Below, one piece after another: positions 9,360 to 18,737 of a stretch of DNA of 64,000 nucleotides. Below the pieces are notes generated by a model. It worked only from the letters and a program-made list of their open reading frames with translations. It searched no databases and was not told the origin of the DNA. The translations under genes and the position numbers were made by a program. The DNA comes from Haliea alexandrii (GTDB taxonomy: Bacteria; Pseudomonadota; Gammaproteobacteria; Pseudomonadales; Halieaceae): NCBI RefSeq assembly GCF_003719295.1, contig NZ_RFLW01000001.1, positions 992,001 to 1,056,000 of the forward strand, given 5' to 3'. The number at the start of each line of letters is the position of its first letter. Position 1 is the first letter of the stretch.

Positions 9360-10268
9360 ATGGATTTCAGCGTTGCTCCGCTATCCGGAGGTGTGGGTGT
9401 CGAGGTGCTGGGGCTTGACCCCGACAAGCATATTCCCGATGAGTCTGCCCGCGCGCTGCGTGAGCTCTGGCTGAATGCGGGTATTGTCCTGTTTCGCGGT
9501 ATCGGTACATCGCCGGAAGCGCTGTTGAGCATTTCACGCTGCCTGGGTGAGCTTGAACCCCATCCCATTGAACATTTCCGCCTGCAGGGCTATCCGGAGC
9601 TCATTCTCCTGAGTAATGAGAAATCACTCACAGGCCCTGTGTATGAGTTTGACGGGGTGCCCACCTACGGGGGTATTCCCTGGCACACGGACCTGGCATT
9701 TACCACCACCCCGAACGCGGGCGCCGTGCTGCGTATGGTGCGCAACAGCGAGCACGGTGGGCAGACGGGCTGGATCGATACGGCGCTGGCCTACGATGCG
9801 CTGGATACCGCTACCAGAGAGCGCATAGAGGGGCGTGAGGCACGCTATATTTTTTGCCCGGACCTGAGTGGCATGCGCTTCAACAAGCCCGGTGGAAGGT
9901 TGCTGCAGTCTTCCATGAAAGACCTGCCCAGCTTCCCGCCGGTGGCGCACCCGCTGGTCTGGGTGCACCCGGAAACGGGCCGGCGCATTCTCAATATCAG
10001 TACGCTGAACATCCAGTGCATAGAGGGGCTGCCGACAGCGGAAAGTGATGCGCTGATCGAAACCCTGGTGGCACACGCGCTGCAGCCGCGCTTCCAGTAC
10101 GTTCACGCCTGGCAGAACAATGATGTGGTGGCGTGGGATAACCGCCGCACCATGCACATGGCGTTCGGGCATCCGGTGAGTGAAACGCGCATTGTGCAGC
10201 GCAGCACCCTTCGCGGTACGGTGCAAATGGGTAGAACAATCGACAGCGGTGAGGAGCAGACGGCATGA
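9360..10268 (+). CDS. TauD/TfdA-family Fe(II)/2-oxoglutarate dioxygenase
   Basis: Non-haem iron oxygenase, 302 residues. The facial triad is visible: His109 and Asp111 in WHTDLAF and the distal His266 in NRRTMHMAF. The 2-oxoglutarate-binding arginine is probably Arg277 or Arg281 (SETRIVQRSTLRG). Family members hydroxylate taurine, 2,4-D, alkyl sulfates, carnitine precursors and others, and the substrate here is not predictable. The stop overlaps the next start by four bases (ATGA), so it is translationally coupled to the amidohydrolase, and the two probably act on one compound. Confidence 0.88.
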   Translation: MDFSVAPLSGGVGVEVLGLDPDKHIPDESARALRELWLNAGIVLFRGIGTSPEALLSISRCLGELEPHPIEHFRLQGYPELILLSNEKSLTGPVYEFDGVPTYGGIPWHTDLAFTTTPNAGAVLRMVRNSEHGGQTGWIDTALAYDALDTATRERIEGREARYIFCPDLSGMRFNKPGGRLLQSSMKDLPSFPPVAHPLVWVHPETGRRILNISTLNIQCIEGLPTAESDALIETLVAHALQPRFQYVHAWQNNDVVAWDNRRTMHMAFGHPVSETRIVQRSTLRGTVQMGRTIDSGEEQTA

Positions 10269-11992
10269 GTGACTATGACCTGGTAATTCGCGGCGGCACC
10301 GTGCTGGATGGCAGCGGCGGCGAGCCGCGGCCCGCAGACGTTGCCGTGAACGGCGGTGTGATTGCCGCACTGGGTTCGGGTTTGGGGCCGGGGCGGGAAG
10401 AAATCGATGCGCGCGGCCTGTTGGTGACGCCCGGGTTCGTCGATGTACATACGCACTACGATGGCCATGTGACTTGGGAAAACCGTCTCAAGCCCTCTTC
10501 CTGTCACGGTGTTACTACCGCCATCATGGGCAACTGCGGCGTAGGCTTCGCCCCTTGCCGGGCGCAGGATCACGATACCCTGATTCGCCTGATGGACGGC
10601 GTTGAGGACATTCCCTTTCCCGTACTGGCGGAAGGTCTGCCCTGGACATGGGAGAGCTTTCCGGAATACCTGAACGTACTCGCGGGTCGTGACTACGACA
10701 TGGATGTAGGCGGCTACCTGCCTCACGCGGCGCTGCGGGTCTATGTGATGGGGGAGCGCGGTGCCCGGCGCGAGCCCGCCACCGTCGCTGATATTGAGCG
10801 CATGTGTGCCCTGCTGGAAGAGGCGCTGGAGGCAGGTGCCATGGGTATTGGCACGTCGCGCACACTGTTTCATCGGGCCAGTGATGGCTCTCCCATCCCG
10901 ACCCTTGATGCCACCAATGAGGAGTTGCTGGCGCTTGCAGGTACCTTGCGCAAAGCGGGCAAGGGTGTGTTCCAGATTGTGGAAGACGTGCACCTGCCGG
11001 GGAAGGATGTCAGCGTCTTGCGCCAGCTGGCAGAGACCTCCGGTCGGCCATTGACCTTCTCCATGGGCACCGGCAATAGCGGCCCACAGATATGGCCGCA
11101 GTTGCTGCAAGGGCTGGAAGAAGCCAATGCTGCCGGTGTCACCATCAAAGGCCAGATCATGCCGCGTGCCATCGGCATGATGCTGGGGGTGGAGCTTACG
11201 CTGAATCCGTTCTACACCACCGCAGGCTACCGCGAGGTGGCCGACCTGCCACTGCCCGAGCGCCTTGCGAAGCTGCGCGATCCCGCGCGCCGCGCCCGTA
11301 TTCTCGCGGAACCTACGGACCCCGACCCGGCCCTGGTGCTGGGCCGCATGGTGCGCGACTTCGACTACATGTTCCTGCTCGGTGATTCGCCGGATTATGA
11401 GCAACCCTGGGAGCAGAGCATCGCCGGCCGCGCGCAGGCGCAGGGCATCAGTGCGGCTGAACTGGCCTATGACCTGATGGTGGAGGGTGAGCGGGGAACG
11501 GTGCTGTACCTGGCCATGGCCAATTATGCCGACGGCAAGCTGGATGCTGTGGGTGAGATACTGCGTCATCCGGATGTGCTGCCCGGGCTGGGTGATGGCG
11601 GTGCGCACTCCTCCACGATTTGCGACGGCAGCTATTCCACCTTTGCCCTGACCCACTGGGGTCGCGATCGGCCTGCGGGGCGCATGCCGGTTGCTGAACT
11701 GGTGCACCGCCTGAGCAGGGCAACGGCCCTCACCATGGGTCTTGAGGATCGTGGCCTGCTGGCGCCCGGCTTCAAGGCCGATATCAACGTCATCGACTTC
11801 GATCGCCTGGCCCTGCATGCGCCGGAAATCACCTATGATTTACCCGGCGGCGGGCGACGCCTGGTGCAGCGCGCCGAGGGTTATGTGGCGACACTCGTAA
11901 ACGGTGTACCGGTGTATCGCCATGGTGAAGCGACAGGGGCATTGCCTGGTCGGTTGATTCGCGGCCAGCAGGGCGCACCGCGTAGCCTTTAG
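10265..11992 (+). CDS. Amidohydrolase of the N-acyl-D-amino-acid deacylase family
   Basis: Metal-dependent hydrolase, 575 residues, amidohydrolase-3 type. The N-terminal beta-sandwich signature GGTVLDGSG is followed by the metal motif HTHYDGH (His62, His64) and the D-aminoacylase-type GNCGVGFAPC (Cys91 is the expected metal-ligand cysteine). The C-terminal GDGGAHSS and GLLAPGFKADINVIDF complete the family pattern. It is coupled to the TauD gene upstream. Annotated relatives include D-aminoacylases, but many act on unknown amides, so the specific substrate is left open. It runs convergent to the next gene with only four bases between stop codons. Confidence 0.85.
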   Translation: MSDYDLVIRGGTVLDGSGGEPRPADVAVNGGVIAALGSGLGPGREEIDARGLLVTPGFVDVHTHYDGHVTWENRLKPSSCHGVTTAIMGNCGVGFAPCRAQDHDTLIRLMDGVEDIPFPVLAEGLPWTWESFPEYLNVLAGRDYDMDVGGYLPHAALRVYVMGERGARREPATVADIERMCALLEEALEAGAMGIGTSRTLFHRASDGSPIPTLDATNEELLALAGTLRKAGKGVFQIVEDVHLPGKDVSVLRQLAETSGRPLTFSMGTGNSGPQIWPQLLQGLEEANAAGVTIKGQIMPRAIGMMLGVELTLNPFYTTAGYREVADLPLPERLAKLRDPARRARILAEPTDPDPALVLGRMVRDFDYMFLLGDSPDYEQPWEQSIAGRAQAQGISAAELAYDLMVEGERGTVLYLAMANYADGKLDAVGEILRHPDVLPGLGDGGAHSSTICDGSYSTFALTHWGRDRPAGRMPVAELVHRLSRATALTMGLEDRGLLAPGFKADINVIDFDRLALHAPEITYDLPGGGRRLVQRAEGYVATLVNGVPVYRHGEATGALPGRLIRGQQGAPRSL

Positions 11993-11996
11993 CCGC

Positions 11997-13736
11997 TTAT
12001 GCTGCCAGGTTAGCCTCGACCGCGTCGAGAAAGCCGCACATGTCCACCACGGTTTCAGTGTCAGGGTTGGTGGTCTTGCCCTTGAGATCGCCGGTGATGG
12101 TGCCCTGCGCAACGGTTTCTATCAGGGCCGTCTTGAGGTTCTTCGCGTAATCGGCCAGCGGCGGATTGTCCTCCCGCCTGGCCATTTCCTCCAGAGCGTT
12201 CGCCACGGCGAAAATCAGGGCAGAAGAATTGAAGTTGGCCTCCTTGCCGTCGGTCTCCAGGTAGCGCAGATACAGGTCGTGTGCCGTGCCGTGCGGTGCT
12301 TCGTAGAGCATGGTGCCGTCCTTGCTCTCGATCACCGAACTGGCGGTGGCCAGGCTCCCACCCAGCGCCGCGGAAATATCGGAAAAGATATCGCCATCAA
12401 GATTCTGCGCCGGATAGAGGCCCCAGCGTGGGGGGTCACAGATCATTTTGCTCAGCTGCCGTGAGGGACGCATGATCATGAAGGAAGGTGGCGGTGTATC
12501 GAGGGCCGCCAGTTCCTTGCGTATTTCCAGGATAATGGAGCTGTAAACCTCATCGTAGTTGACGAATTCCCGCTTCAGCCCGAAGTAGATTTCCTTTTTG
12601 TTGACCACCGCATCCCGGAATACCTGCTTCACCCAGTCCTTGATGGCCTCGCGATCGTTTGACATGAACAGAATGGGATCATTGGCTTTGACGCTGCGGG
12701 CGTGTTTTTCCTCGCCATCGACAATGACCTTGATGATGCCGTCCTCCGGGGCTGGCAGGTTATAGCTGCCGTACTGGTCTCCGCCGCCTGCGCTCATTCG
12801 GGAGATGGAAACGTGTGCCTTGCGTTCGGGCAGACCATAATGCTTGAGCTGCTGCACCAGTTTGAACAGCTTCATGCCGACGATGTTGTCTGGCACCCCC
12901 CAAAGCGCCCGCTGTGGAGGGTTGGAAATAATGCGCGCCGCCTGCGCATCGATCAGCTCGTAGTGATAGGACAGTCCTGCCGCGGCTACCCGTTCCTTGT
13001 ACTCACGTTCGTAGATCTCCTCTATGGCCGCACGCATCACGCCGTCGTATCCGGGAACGACGGTATCCTTCAGGCCGAGGTAAATGTCGCGCCGCTCATC
13101 CAGGGCTCGCTGGAAAAAACGGTGAGCCCAGGCCTGAACTTCCTCAATGCAGTTGGTCGCGAGCATCCAGGGGTCGCCCTTTCTCAGGGTCCGCCGATGT
13201 ATTTCCACCGGGTCGCCGCTGCTGCCCACAAACACCACCTTGGCAACGCCGGTGGCATTGGAGAGTTCGCTGTAGCTGAAATCCAGGCCGCCGCTGTGCA
13301 TGGTGTCGACTTCGATATCGCGATTTTTCCACTCCGGTCGCACGCTTCGCAGATTGTGGAACTCGATATCCTCGCGCGTGATGTTGCCGCCAATACCTTT
13401 GCGGATAGCGCCGTTCGGTGACTTTGTTGCCAGCTTGTGCAGTGCAGCTTCCCTGATGTCGGGGTGTTTGCCGAGCAATTCGTTTAGCTGACTGCGGTTC
13501 ACCGTCATTCCCGCATTCTTGACCCCGATGCCGTGCTCCCGGAGTGCCTCAATCGCATCAAGCACCACCTGGCCGTTGCTCGTCAGCCGCTTCTCCGCTG
13601 AGAGATCCACCTCTACCAAATCGATTTGCAGGCGTGAGGTGACGAACTGTTCGAGTATTCTATCGAAGGCAACTTGTGCCATCTCATCACCGTGAAGAAT
13701 CACAAGTGGCTTTTTGACCACGATCTTGGTGCCCAC
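11997..13736 (-). CDS. Isocitrate dehydrogenase-like protein with internal tandem duplication (putative pseudo-dimer)
   Basis: A 579-residue relative of the homodimeric, eukaryote-type NADP isocitrate dehydrogenase (usually about 410-420 residues). The substrate loop SPNGAIRKGIGGNITRE (Ser106, Asn108, Arg112, Arg121) and the cofactor-region motif EAPHGTAHDLY (479-489) are intact. The extra length is explained by a tandem repeat: about residues 132-295 and 302-462 align with each other along their whole length. Copy 1 keeps GLKDT (Lys223, Thr225) and ELID (Asp263), which match human IDH1 Lys212, Thr214 and Asp252. Copy 2 keeps SRMSAGGGDQY (Arg313, Tyr322) and NLDGDIFSD (Asp449, Asp453), which match Arg132, Tyr139, Asp275 and Asp279. 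The start is GTG at 13736 preceded by AGGAG. It is unrelated to the 740-residue monomeric enzyme of Azotobacter at motif level. Confidence 0.85.
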   Translation of the reverse strand: MGTKIVVKKPLVILHGDEMAQVAFDRILEQFVTSRLQIDLVEVDLSAEKRLTSNGQVVLDAIEALREHGIGVKNAGMTVNRSQLNELLGKHPDIREAALHKLATKSPNGAIRKGIGGNITREDIEFHNLRSVRPEWKNRDIEVDTMHSGGLDFSYSELSNATGVAKVVFVGSSGDPVEIHRRTLRKGDPWMLATNCIEEVQAWAHRFFQRALDERRDIYLGLKDTVVPGYDGVMRAAIEEIYEREYKERVAAAGLSYHYELIDAQAARIISNPPQRALWGVPDNIVGMKLFKLVQQLKHYGLPERKAHVSISRMSAGGGDQYGSYNLPAPEDGIIKVIVDGEEKHARSVKANDPILFMSNDREAIKDWVKQVFRDAVVNKKEIYFGLKREFVNYDEVYSSIILEIRKELAALDTPPPSFMIMRPSRQLSKMICDPPRWGLYPAQNLDGDIFSDISAALGGSLATASSVIESKDGTMLYEAPHGTAHDLYLRYLETDGKEANFNSSALIFAVANALEEMARREDNPPLADYAKNLKTALIETVAQGTITGDLKGKTTNPDTETVVDMCGFLDAVEANLAA

Positions 13737-13885
13737 CGCGTGCGCTCCTGTTAACAGCTCTAAAACGATAATCTACCGTGCCGGGAGGAAGAAAAGAAGC
13801 ATTCTGCACCCGCTTCGGCGTTTTGCTTCCGACGTCGGTGTGTGCAGCACAAGTGCGAGACTCTCGCCCCGCACTGCCAGTGCTG

Positions 13886-15733
13886 TCAGGGCTGGTACCA
13901 GATCGGTGACGTCCAGGCGCGTTCCTGCAGAGTGGCAGGCACGTCTTCCGGTAGCGGCAGGCCGGTACGCAGGCTGTCCCAGGTGCTCCAGCGGCAGGTG
14001 GGATTTTCCAGCACGCGGGCGTAGTAGAATGCCGGCTGTGCAGGATTGAAGGTGGGGTCGCGCCAGCGAGCGGCGATCTGGCCATCCCCCTTGTGACGAT
14101 CGAAGTCGCAGGTCTCCAGGGATACCGTGGCACCGTTGTCGGGGCAGCGATGCGTTGCCGGGTCCGGGCTCAACCCGTCTGCACAGCCCACGTCAAACAC
14201 CGCCTCACGCGCGGCACCGTCCTCTACCCAGCCTTTGACGATCTGCACCCGCTGTAGCCAGGCGCTGCTCGGGTCCTTGGCGGCCCAGAGCAGAAACTCG
14301 GGTGCGGAATCGCCCATGCTTTCAGGCAGCTCCCCGCCCATGGTTACGCCGTGGGTATAGGCGTGTTGCGCCCAGTCCGCTTGCGCCAGCAGGTCAGCGG
14401 GCCAGTCAGTGCCGGCAAAAAAGCGCACGCTGATGCGCGGACCGCTGGTGCCGAATGTCTCCCGGCGTGCCAGTGCATCATAGAGTGCCTCGCGCGTGTT
14501 TTCGCTGGCCCAGACACCCGCGAGGCCGGCAGAGCTGTACTTGATATGGTGTGTGTTGATGAAGCTGCCACCGCGGCGTGACTCTGGCGTGCCATCGGCA
14601 CTGCCGATCTTGCCGTGGTAGTTGTCTTCCTCCACCTGGGAACCGGAGTTGTGGCTGTCACTCGCGGCGATAACCCCAAAGCGGTAGGGGTTGAACCCCT
14701 GCTGCTCCTGCATCACCAGGCCCGCCAGCCACGCATCGCGGGCATAGCTGCCCTTGACCTCGCCCTGTGTGCCCCGCCCGCCGAGCAAATCCTCCAGCAA
14801 TTCAAAGCCCGCCCACTCGTCGTTGGGAGACAGCAGCGGATGGGTTTCCGAGGTGCCCTTGATCTGCGCAATTTCCACCAGCGGTTCATTGCGCTGGCGC
14901 AGGGCGGCATACGCGGCGTCGATTTCTTCGCCGCCAAACGCCACCTCGGTGGGGAACATCAAGCCGTTGCTCAGGTTGCTGTTGTGGGCGATGGCCATGC
15001 CCTCTATGCCATGCTTGCGCTGCTCATCCAGCCAGGCCCAGAGCGCACGCGGCTCTACACTGTCGAAGCTGGAGAAAGGCTGTTTCGGCACATCGCTGCT
15101 GCGGAAGATCACGTTGCGGTGCAGGTTGACTTCCTCCAGGGCGCCGGAAGACGTCCACTCATAGCCGATCAGCGTGCTGAATTCCCCCGGCCGGTAATAG
15201 CGCTCGGCGCTACGTACATACTCTTGCCAGATGGACTGGCGCAGAGCCTCATCCACCAGTGCTGGCATGGGGGTGTTGTCACCCATGCTCATCAGCACCT
15301 CCAGCACGGCGGCCTGGCGGCGCTCCGGATCCTTGTCGGTCAGACGGGCCGCAATCGGCAGCGCCGCCAACTCGCCCTGCGGCGCGAACAGCCGTGGCAG
15401 TATGCCCATGTATTCGGAGTGGTCGGTAATGGCGACGAAGTCGAGTGGGGCTCGCAACTGAATGGTAACGCCGCTGATATGCGGTATGGCTTCGCCTTGC
15501 GCAAAGCGGTAGGCATCATCCGGCGTGGTGCGCACGTTCAGCATGAAGGCATCGGGTGAATTCATGGTGTGTACGTGGAGCTCACCGAAGAAAGCCTGTC
15601 GCGGCGCTGCAGCAGTGGCGGTACTGCCGGTTGCGGAGGCGTGTGCAGCGGCCGGTGCCAGAGTGATGCACAGCGCAGCGCCCAGGCGCAGTGGCCAGCT
15701 GAAGCGCGAGCGGATGCGGTTGTTTCGTTGCAT
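13886..15733 (-). CDS. Exported DUF3604 family protein, PHP-like
   Basis: A 615-residue DUF3604 protein of unknown reaction. The start at 15733 gives a basic N-terminus and a hydrophobic stretch ending near AAAHASA, a plausible signal peptide, so it is likely periplasmic or secreted. Histidine/aspartate motifs resembling PHP metal-dependent hydrolases are GELHVHT, AITDHSEYMG and AASDSHNSG. It is divergent from the hppD operon over 228 bp. DUF3604 genes are common in marine gammaproteobacteria, and I know of no established substrate. Confidence 0.8.
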   Translation of the reverse strand: MQRNNRIRSRFSWPLRLGAALCITLAPAAAHASATGSTATAAAPRQAFFGELHVHTMNSPDAFMLNVRTTPDDAYRFAQGEAIPHISGVTIQLRAPLDFVAITDHSEYMGILPRLFAPQGELAALPIAARLTDKDPERRQAAVLEVLMSMGDNTPMPALVDEALRQSIWQEYVRSAERYYRPGEFSTLIGYEWTSSGALEEVNLHRNVIFRSSDVPKQPFSSFDSVEPRALWAWLDEQRKHGIEGMAIAHNSNLSNGLMFPTEVAFGGEEIDAAYAALRQRNEPLVEIAQIKGTSETHPLLSPNDEWAGFELLEDLLGGRGTQGEVKGSYARDAWLAGLVMQEQQGFNPYRFGVIAASDSHNSGSQVEEDNYHGKIGSADGTPESRRGGSFINTHHIKYSSAGLAGVWASENTREALYDALARRETFGTSGPRISVRFFAGTDWPADLLAQADWAQHAYTHGVTMGGELPESMGDSAPEFLLWAAKDPSSAWLQRVQIVKGWVEDGAAREAVFDVGCADGLSPDPATHRCPDNGATVSLETCDFDRHKGDGQIAARWRDPTFNPAQPAFYYARVLENPTCRWSTWDSLRTGLPLPEDVPATLQERAWTSPIWYQP

Positions 15734-15884
15734 GGCGGTGGTTCTCCGATTGTGAATCCACAGAATAGGTGCTTGCGCCGGTACAGGGCGAGCCGCAGAG
15801 CCGGGTTCTTTCGCACTGGTTTGTATAGCCGGACCGCCCTGGGGCAGGGGTGACATGCCGCAATTGTTGCGGATAAAGTTACAT

Positions 15885-15913
15885 TTGAAACTAAATAGGG
15901 TCGAGCCTATACT
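15885..15913 (+). promoter_or_regulatory. Sigma-70 type promoter for the hppD operon
   Basis: TTGAAA (15885-15890), a 17-bp spacer and TATACT (15908-15913) match the -35/-10 consensus closely. Transcription would begin near 15920, about 40 bases before the hppD start codon. Confidence 0.65.
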
Positions 15914-15961
15914 CAGCGCTCAGCAGCAAGCGTGCGGCAGCGGTCTGCCGGGAGGCTCAAA

Positions 15962-17044
15962 ATGGCCAATCTGTTCGAAAACCCGATGGGTCTGGACGGG
16001 TTTGAATTCGTCGAATTTACTGCCCCCGCAGCCGGGGTTCTGGAGCCCGTCTTCGAATCCATGGGGTTTACCTGCGTTGCCCGCCACCGCAGCAAGGCGG
16101 TAGCGCTGTGGCGCCAGGGTGACATCAATTTCCTGACCAACTACGAGCCCGGCAGCCACGCCTGGTATTACGCCCGCGAACACGGTCCCTCGGCTTGCGG
16201 CATGGCCTTCCGCGTGCAGGACGCCACCGGGGCTTACAACCGTGCGCTGGAGAAAGGCGCGCAGCCGGTTGCCGTGGAAACCGGCCCGATGGAGCTGCGT
16301 TTACCGGCCATTCGCGGCATCGGCGGTGCCATTCTCTACCTCATCGACCGCTATGCGGAAGGGCAGAGTATCTACGACATTGATTTCCATTGGTTGCAGG
16401 GCGTGGACAGAAAACCCGTGGGCCTCGGTTTTCATACCCTCGACCACCTCACCCACAATGTGTATCGGGGCCGCATGGGCTATTGGGCGCGCTATTACGA
16501 GGAGTTGTTCAACTTCCGCGAAATTCGCTATTTCGATATCGAGGGTGAGCACACGGGACTGTTGTCGAAAGCGATGACCGCCCCCGATGGCAAGATCCGT
16601 ATTCCCCTCAATGAAGAGTCGCGCGGTGGCGGCCAGATTGAGGAATTCCTCATGGCGTACAACGGCGAGGGCATACAGCACATTGCGCTGGCCTGCGACG
16701 ACATCCTGGCGTGCTATGACCGCTTGCAAGCAGCCGGCATGACCTTCATGCCGGCCCCTCCGGCAACCTACTATGACATGCTTGAAGGCCGCCTGCCCGG
16801 GCACGGCGAACCGGTGGCGGAATTGCAGGCGCGCGGCATTCTCCTTGATGGCAGCACTGAGGGCGGGGAGCCACGCCTGCTGTTGCAGATCTTTTCCGCC
16901 AACCTGCTCGGGCCAATGTTTTTCGAGTTCATCCAGCGCAAGGACGACGAGGGTTTTGGTGAGGGCAACTTCAAGGCGCTGTTCGAATCCATAGAGCGTG
17001 ACCAGCTGGCCCGCGGTGTCATCGGCGCGGCGCGAGAGGCGTGA
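15962..17044 (+). CDS. hppD: 4-Hydroxyphenylpyruvate dioxygenase
   Basis: Converts 4-hydroxyphenylpyruvate to homogentisate with Fe(II) and O2 in tyrosine catabolism. The product is 360 residues, the bacterial length. The iron triad is His162 (LDHLTHN), His240 (GIQHIAL) and Glu322 (FFEFIQR). Two vicinal-oxygen-chelate modules are visible, with the active site in the second. ATG 15962 is preceded by GGGAGG at six bases. It is the first gene of a tight three-gene unit with a VOC protein and a fumarylacetoacetate hydrolase. No homogentisate dioxygenase lies nearby. Confidence 0.92.
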   Translation: MANLFENPMGLDGFEFVEFTAPAAGVLEPVFESMGFTCVARHRSKAVALWRQGDINFLTNYEPGSHAWYYAREHGPSACGMAFRVQDATGAYNRALEKGAQPVAVETGPMELRLPAIRGIGGAILYLIDRYAEGQSIYDIDFHWLQGVDRKPVGLGFHTLDHLTHNVYRGRMGYWARYYEELFNFREIRYFDIEGEHTGLLSKAMTAPDGKIRIPLNEESRGGGQIEEFLMAYNGEGIQHIALACDDILACYDRLQAAGMTFMPAPPATYYDMLEGRLPGHGEPVAELQARGILLDGSTEGGEPRLLLQIFSANLLGPMFFEFIQRKDDEGFGEGNFKALFESIERDQLARGVIGAAREA

Positions 17045-17054
17045 AGGAGGCAAC

Positions 17055-17597
17055 ATGAATATCCGCCGTATCCATCACGTGGCCTATCGCTGCAACGACA
17101 CCCGGGAAACCGTCGAGTTCTACCAGCGCGCCCTGAACATGCAGCTGGTGCTGGCAATCGCCGAGGATCAGGTGCCGTCCACGCAAGAGCCCGACCCGTA
17201 CATGCATGTGTTTCTCGATGCCGGCATGGGCAATGTACTGGCCTTTTTCGAGTTGCCGAATTCGCCCCCGATGGGGCGCGACGGCAATACGCCGGAATGG
17301 GTGCAGCACATCGCGTTCGAACTGGACAGCGAGGAGGCGTTGCTCGCGGCCAAGCGGGAGCTGGAGGAGCAGGGTATTGCGGTGCTGGGCCCCACGCATC
17401 ACGGCATTTTCCGCTCCCTCTATTTCTTTGACCCGAATGGCCATCGCCTGGAGCTTGCGGTCAATATCGCACAGCCGGGCGATCTCGCGCGCCTGCATGC
17501 AGTGGCCCCGGAGATGATCGAGGAGTGGTCCCGCACGCGTCGGGCACCGCGTCATGCCGCCTGGCTACACCAACGCGATTCTGGAGAAAGCACATGA
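17055..17597 (+). CDS. VOC (glyoxalase/extradiol dioxygenase superfamily) protein
   Basis: A 180-residue protein made mainly of one VOC fold pair. It has metal-ligand candidates His8 (IHHVAYR), a central histidine (WVQHIAFEL) and a glutamate near the end of the fold (GHRLELAV). The start has a strong AAGGAGG, and the stop overlaps the fahA-like start (ATGA). Placement between hppD and a fumarylacetoacetase argues for a step in aromatic-acid breakdown, perhaps ring cleavage or detoxification. The reaction is not known from sequence. Confidence 0.8.
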   Translation: MNIRRIHHVAYRCNDTRETVEFYQRALNMQLVLAIAEDQVPSTQEPDPYMHVFLDAGMGNVLAFFELPNSPPMGRDGNTPEWVQHIAFELDSEEALLAAKRELEEQGIAVLGPTHHGIFRSLYFFDPNGHRLELAVNIAQPGDLARLHAVAPEMIEEWSRTRRAPRHAAWLHQRDSGEST

Positions 17598-18595
17598 AAC
17601 TCGCCTCTTTGCGCGCGGGCCGCGACGGCGCCCTCGTGGTTGTGTCGCGGGATCTGCAACGTTTCCTGACAGCAGAGATGACCCTGCAACAAGCGCTGGA
17701 TGATTGGCCGGCGCAGGCGCCTGTGCTCGCGGCGTTGTCGCAGCAGGTCAACGAGGGCGCGGGATCACCGTTTGTTGAGTCCGATTGTGCATCGCCGCTG
17801 CCGCGTGCCTATCAATGGGCGGATGGTTCTGCCTATGTGAATCATGTGGAGCTGGTGCGCAGGGCGCGCGGCGCGGAGATGCCGGAGAGTTTCTGGAGTG
17901 ATCCCTTGATGTACCAGGGCGGGTCAGACAGCTTTCTCGGCCCGCGCGACCCCATCGTCATGGATGATGTTGCCTGGGGTATCGATTTCGAAGGCGAGGT
18001 TGCGGTTATTACGGGGGATGTGCCCATGGGTGCGAGCGTGGCCCAGGCCGCCGGAGCGATCCGCCTGCTCATGCTGGTCAACGATGTGTCTTTGCGCAAC
18101 CTGATCCCGGCGGAGCTGGGCAAGGGCTTCGGTTTCTTCCAGTCCAAGCCTTCCAGCGCGTTCAGCCCGGTGTGTGTGACACCGGACGAGCTGGGCCCGG
18201 CCTGGGACGGCGGTCGGCTGCACCTGCCGCTAAGCATACACTTCAATGACGCACTGTTTGGACAGGCGAATGCCGGGGTCGACATGACCTTCGATTTCCC
18301 CACGCTGATCGCCCACGCGGCGAAAACCCGCCCGCTGGCTGCCGGCACGATTATCGGCTCTGGCACCGTATCCAACAAGGGTAGCGACGGATCGCCGGGG
18401 GAGCCGGTATCGGCGGGCGGGCTGGGTTACAGCTGTATTGCGGAGTTGCGCATGATCGAAACTCTGCGCGATGGCCAGCCCTCCACGGCGTTCATGCAGT
18501 TCGGTGACCGGGTGCGTATCGAGATGGCAGACGCCAATGGCGCCGGTATTTTTGGCCGCATTGAGCAGCAGGTTGTGGCGCGTTCACACAGCTGA
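17594..18595 (+). CDS. Fumarylacetoacetate hydrolase family protein
   Basis: A 333-residue FAH-fold hydrolase, probably cleaving fumarylacetoacetate to fumarate and acetoacetate. The metal-binding segment DFEGEVAVIT is present, as are NDVSLRNLIP, GFGFFQSKPSSAF and the glycine-rich GSGTVSNKGSDG. The N-terminal MKLASLRAGRDG and YQWADGSAYVNHVELVRRARG match the roughly 330-residue bacterial fumarylacetoacetase type found with tyrosine-degradation genes. The start ATG at 17594 overlaps the preceding stop. It is the last gene of the hppD operon. Confidence 0.87.
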   Translation: MKLASLRAGRDGALVVVSRDLQRFLTAEMTLQQALDDWPAQAPVLAALSQQVNEGAGSPFVESDCASPLPRAYQWADGSAYVNHVELVRRARGAEMPESFWSDPLMYQGGSDSFLGPRDPIVMDDVAWGIDFEGEVAVITGDVPMGASVAQAAGAIRLLMLVNDVSLRNLIPAELGKGFGFFQSKPSSAFSPVCVTPDELGPAWDGGRLHLPLSIHFNDALFGQANAGVDMTFDFPTLIAHAAKTRPLAAGTIIGSGTVSNKGSDGSPGEPVSAGGLGYSCIAELRMIETLRDGQPSTAFMQFGDRVRIEMADANGAGIFGRIEQQVVARSHS

Positions 18596-18737
18596 TGGGG
18601 GCGCCGCGGCTTCGTACCGCGCTAGCGCAGTGGACTTGGTTCAACTATGCATAAAGTAATGAGCGCGTATTAAAAGCATGCTCCGCGGTCGCGGCGGCTG
18701 CGTTAGTATGGCCCCTTGCATAGCTGAGGAGCAGGGC

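Noticed and set aside
10103-11818. A 571-codon open frame antisense to the amidohydrolase
   Set aside because: It overlaps a well-supported gene over its full length, has no family motifs, and long antisense frames are expected at this GC content.
11997-13736. Frameshift or assembly duplication as the source of the long isocitrate dehydrogenase
   Set aside because: The two copies differ at most positions and are in one frame, so the duplication is old and not an assembly artefact.
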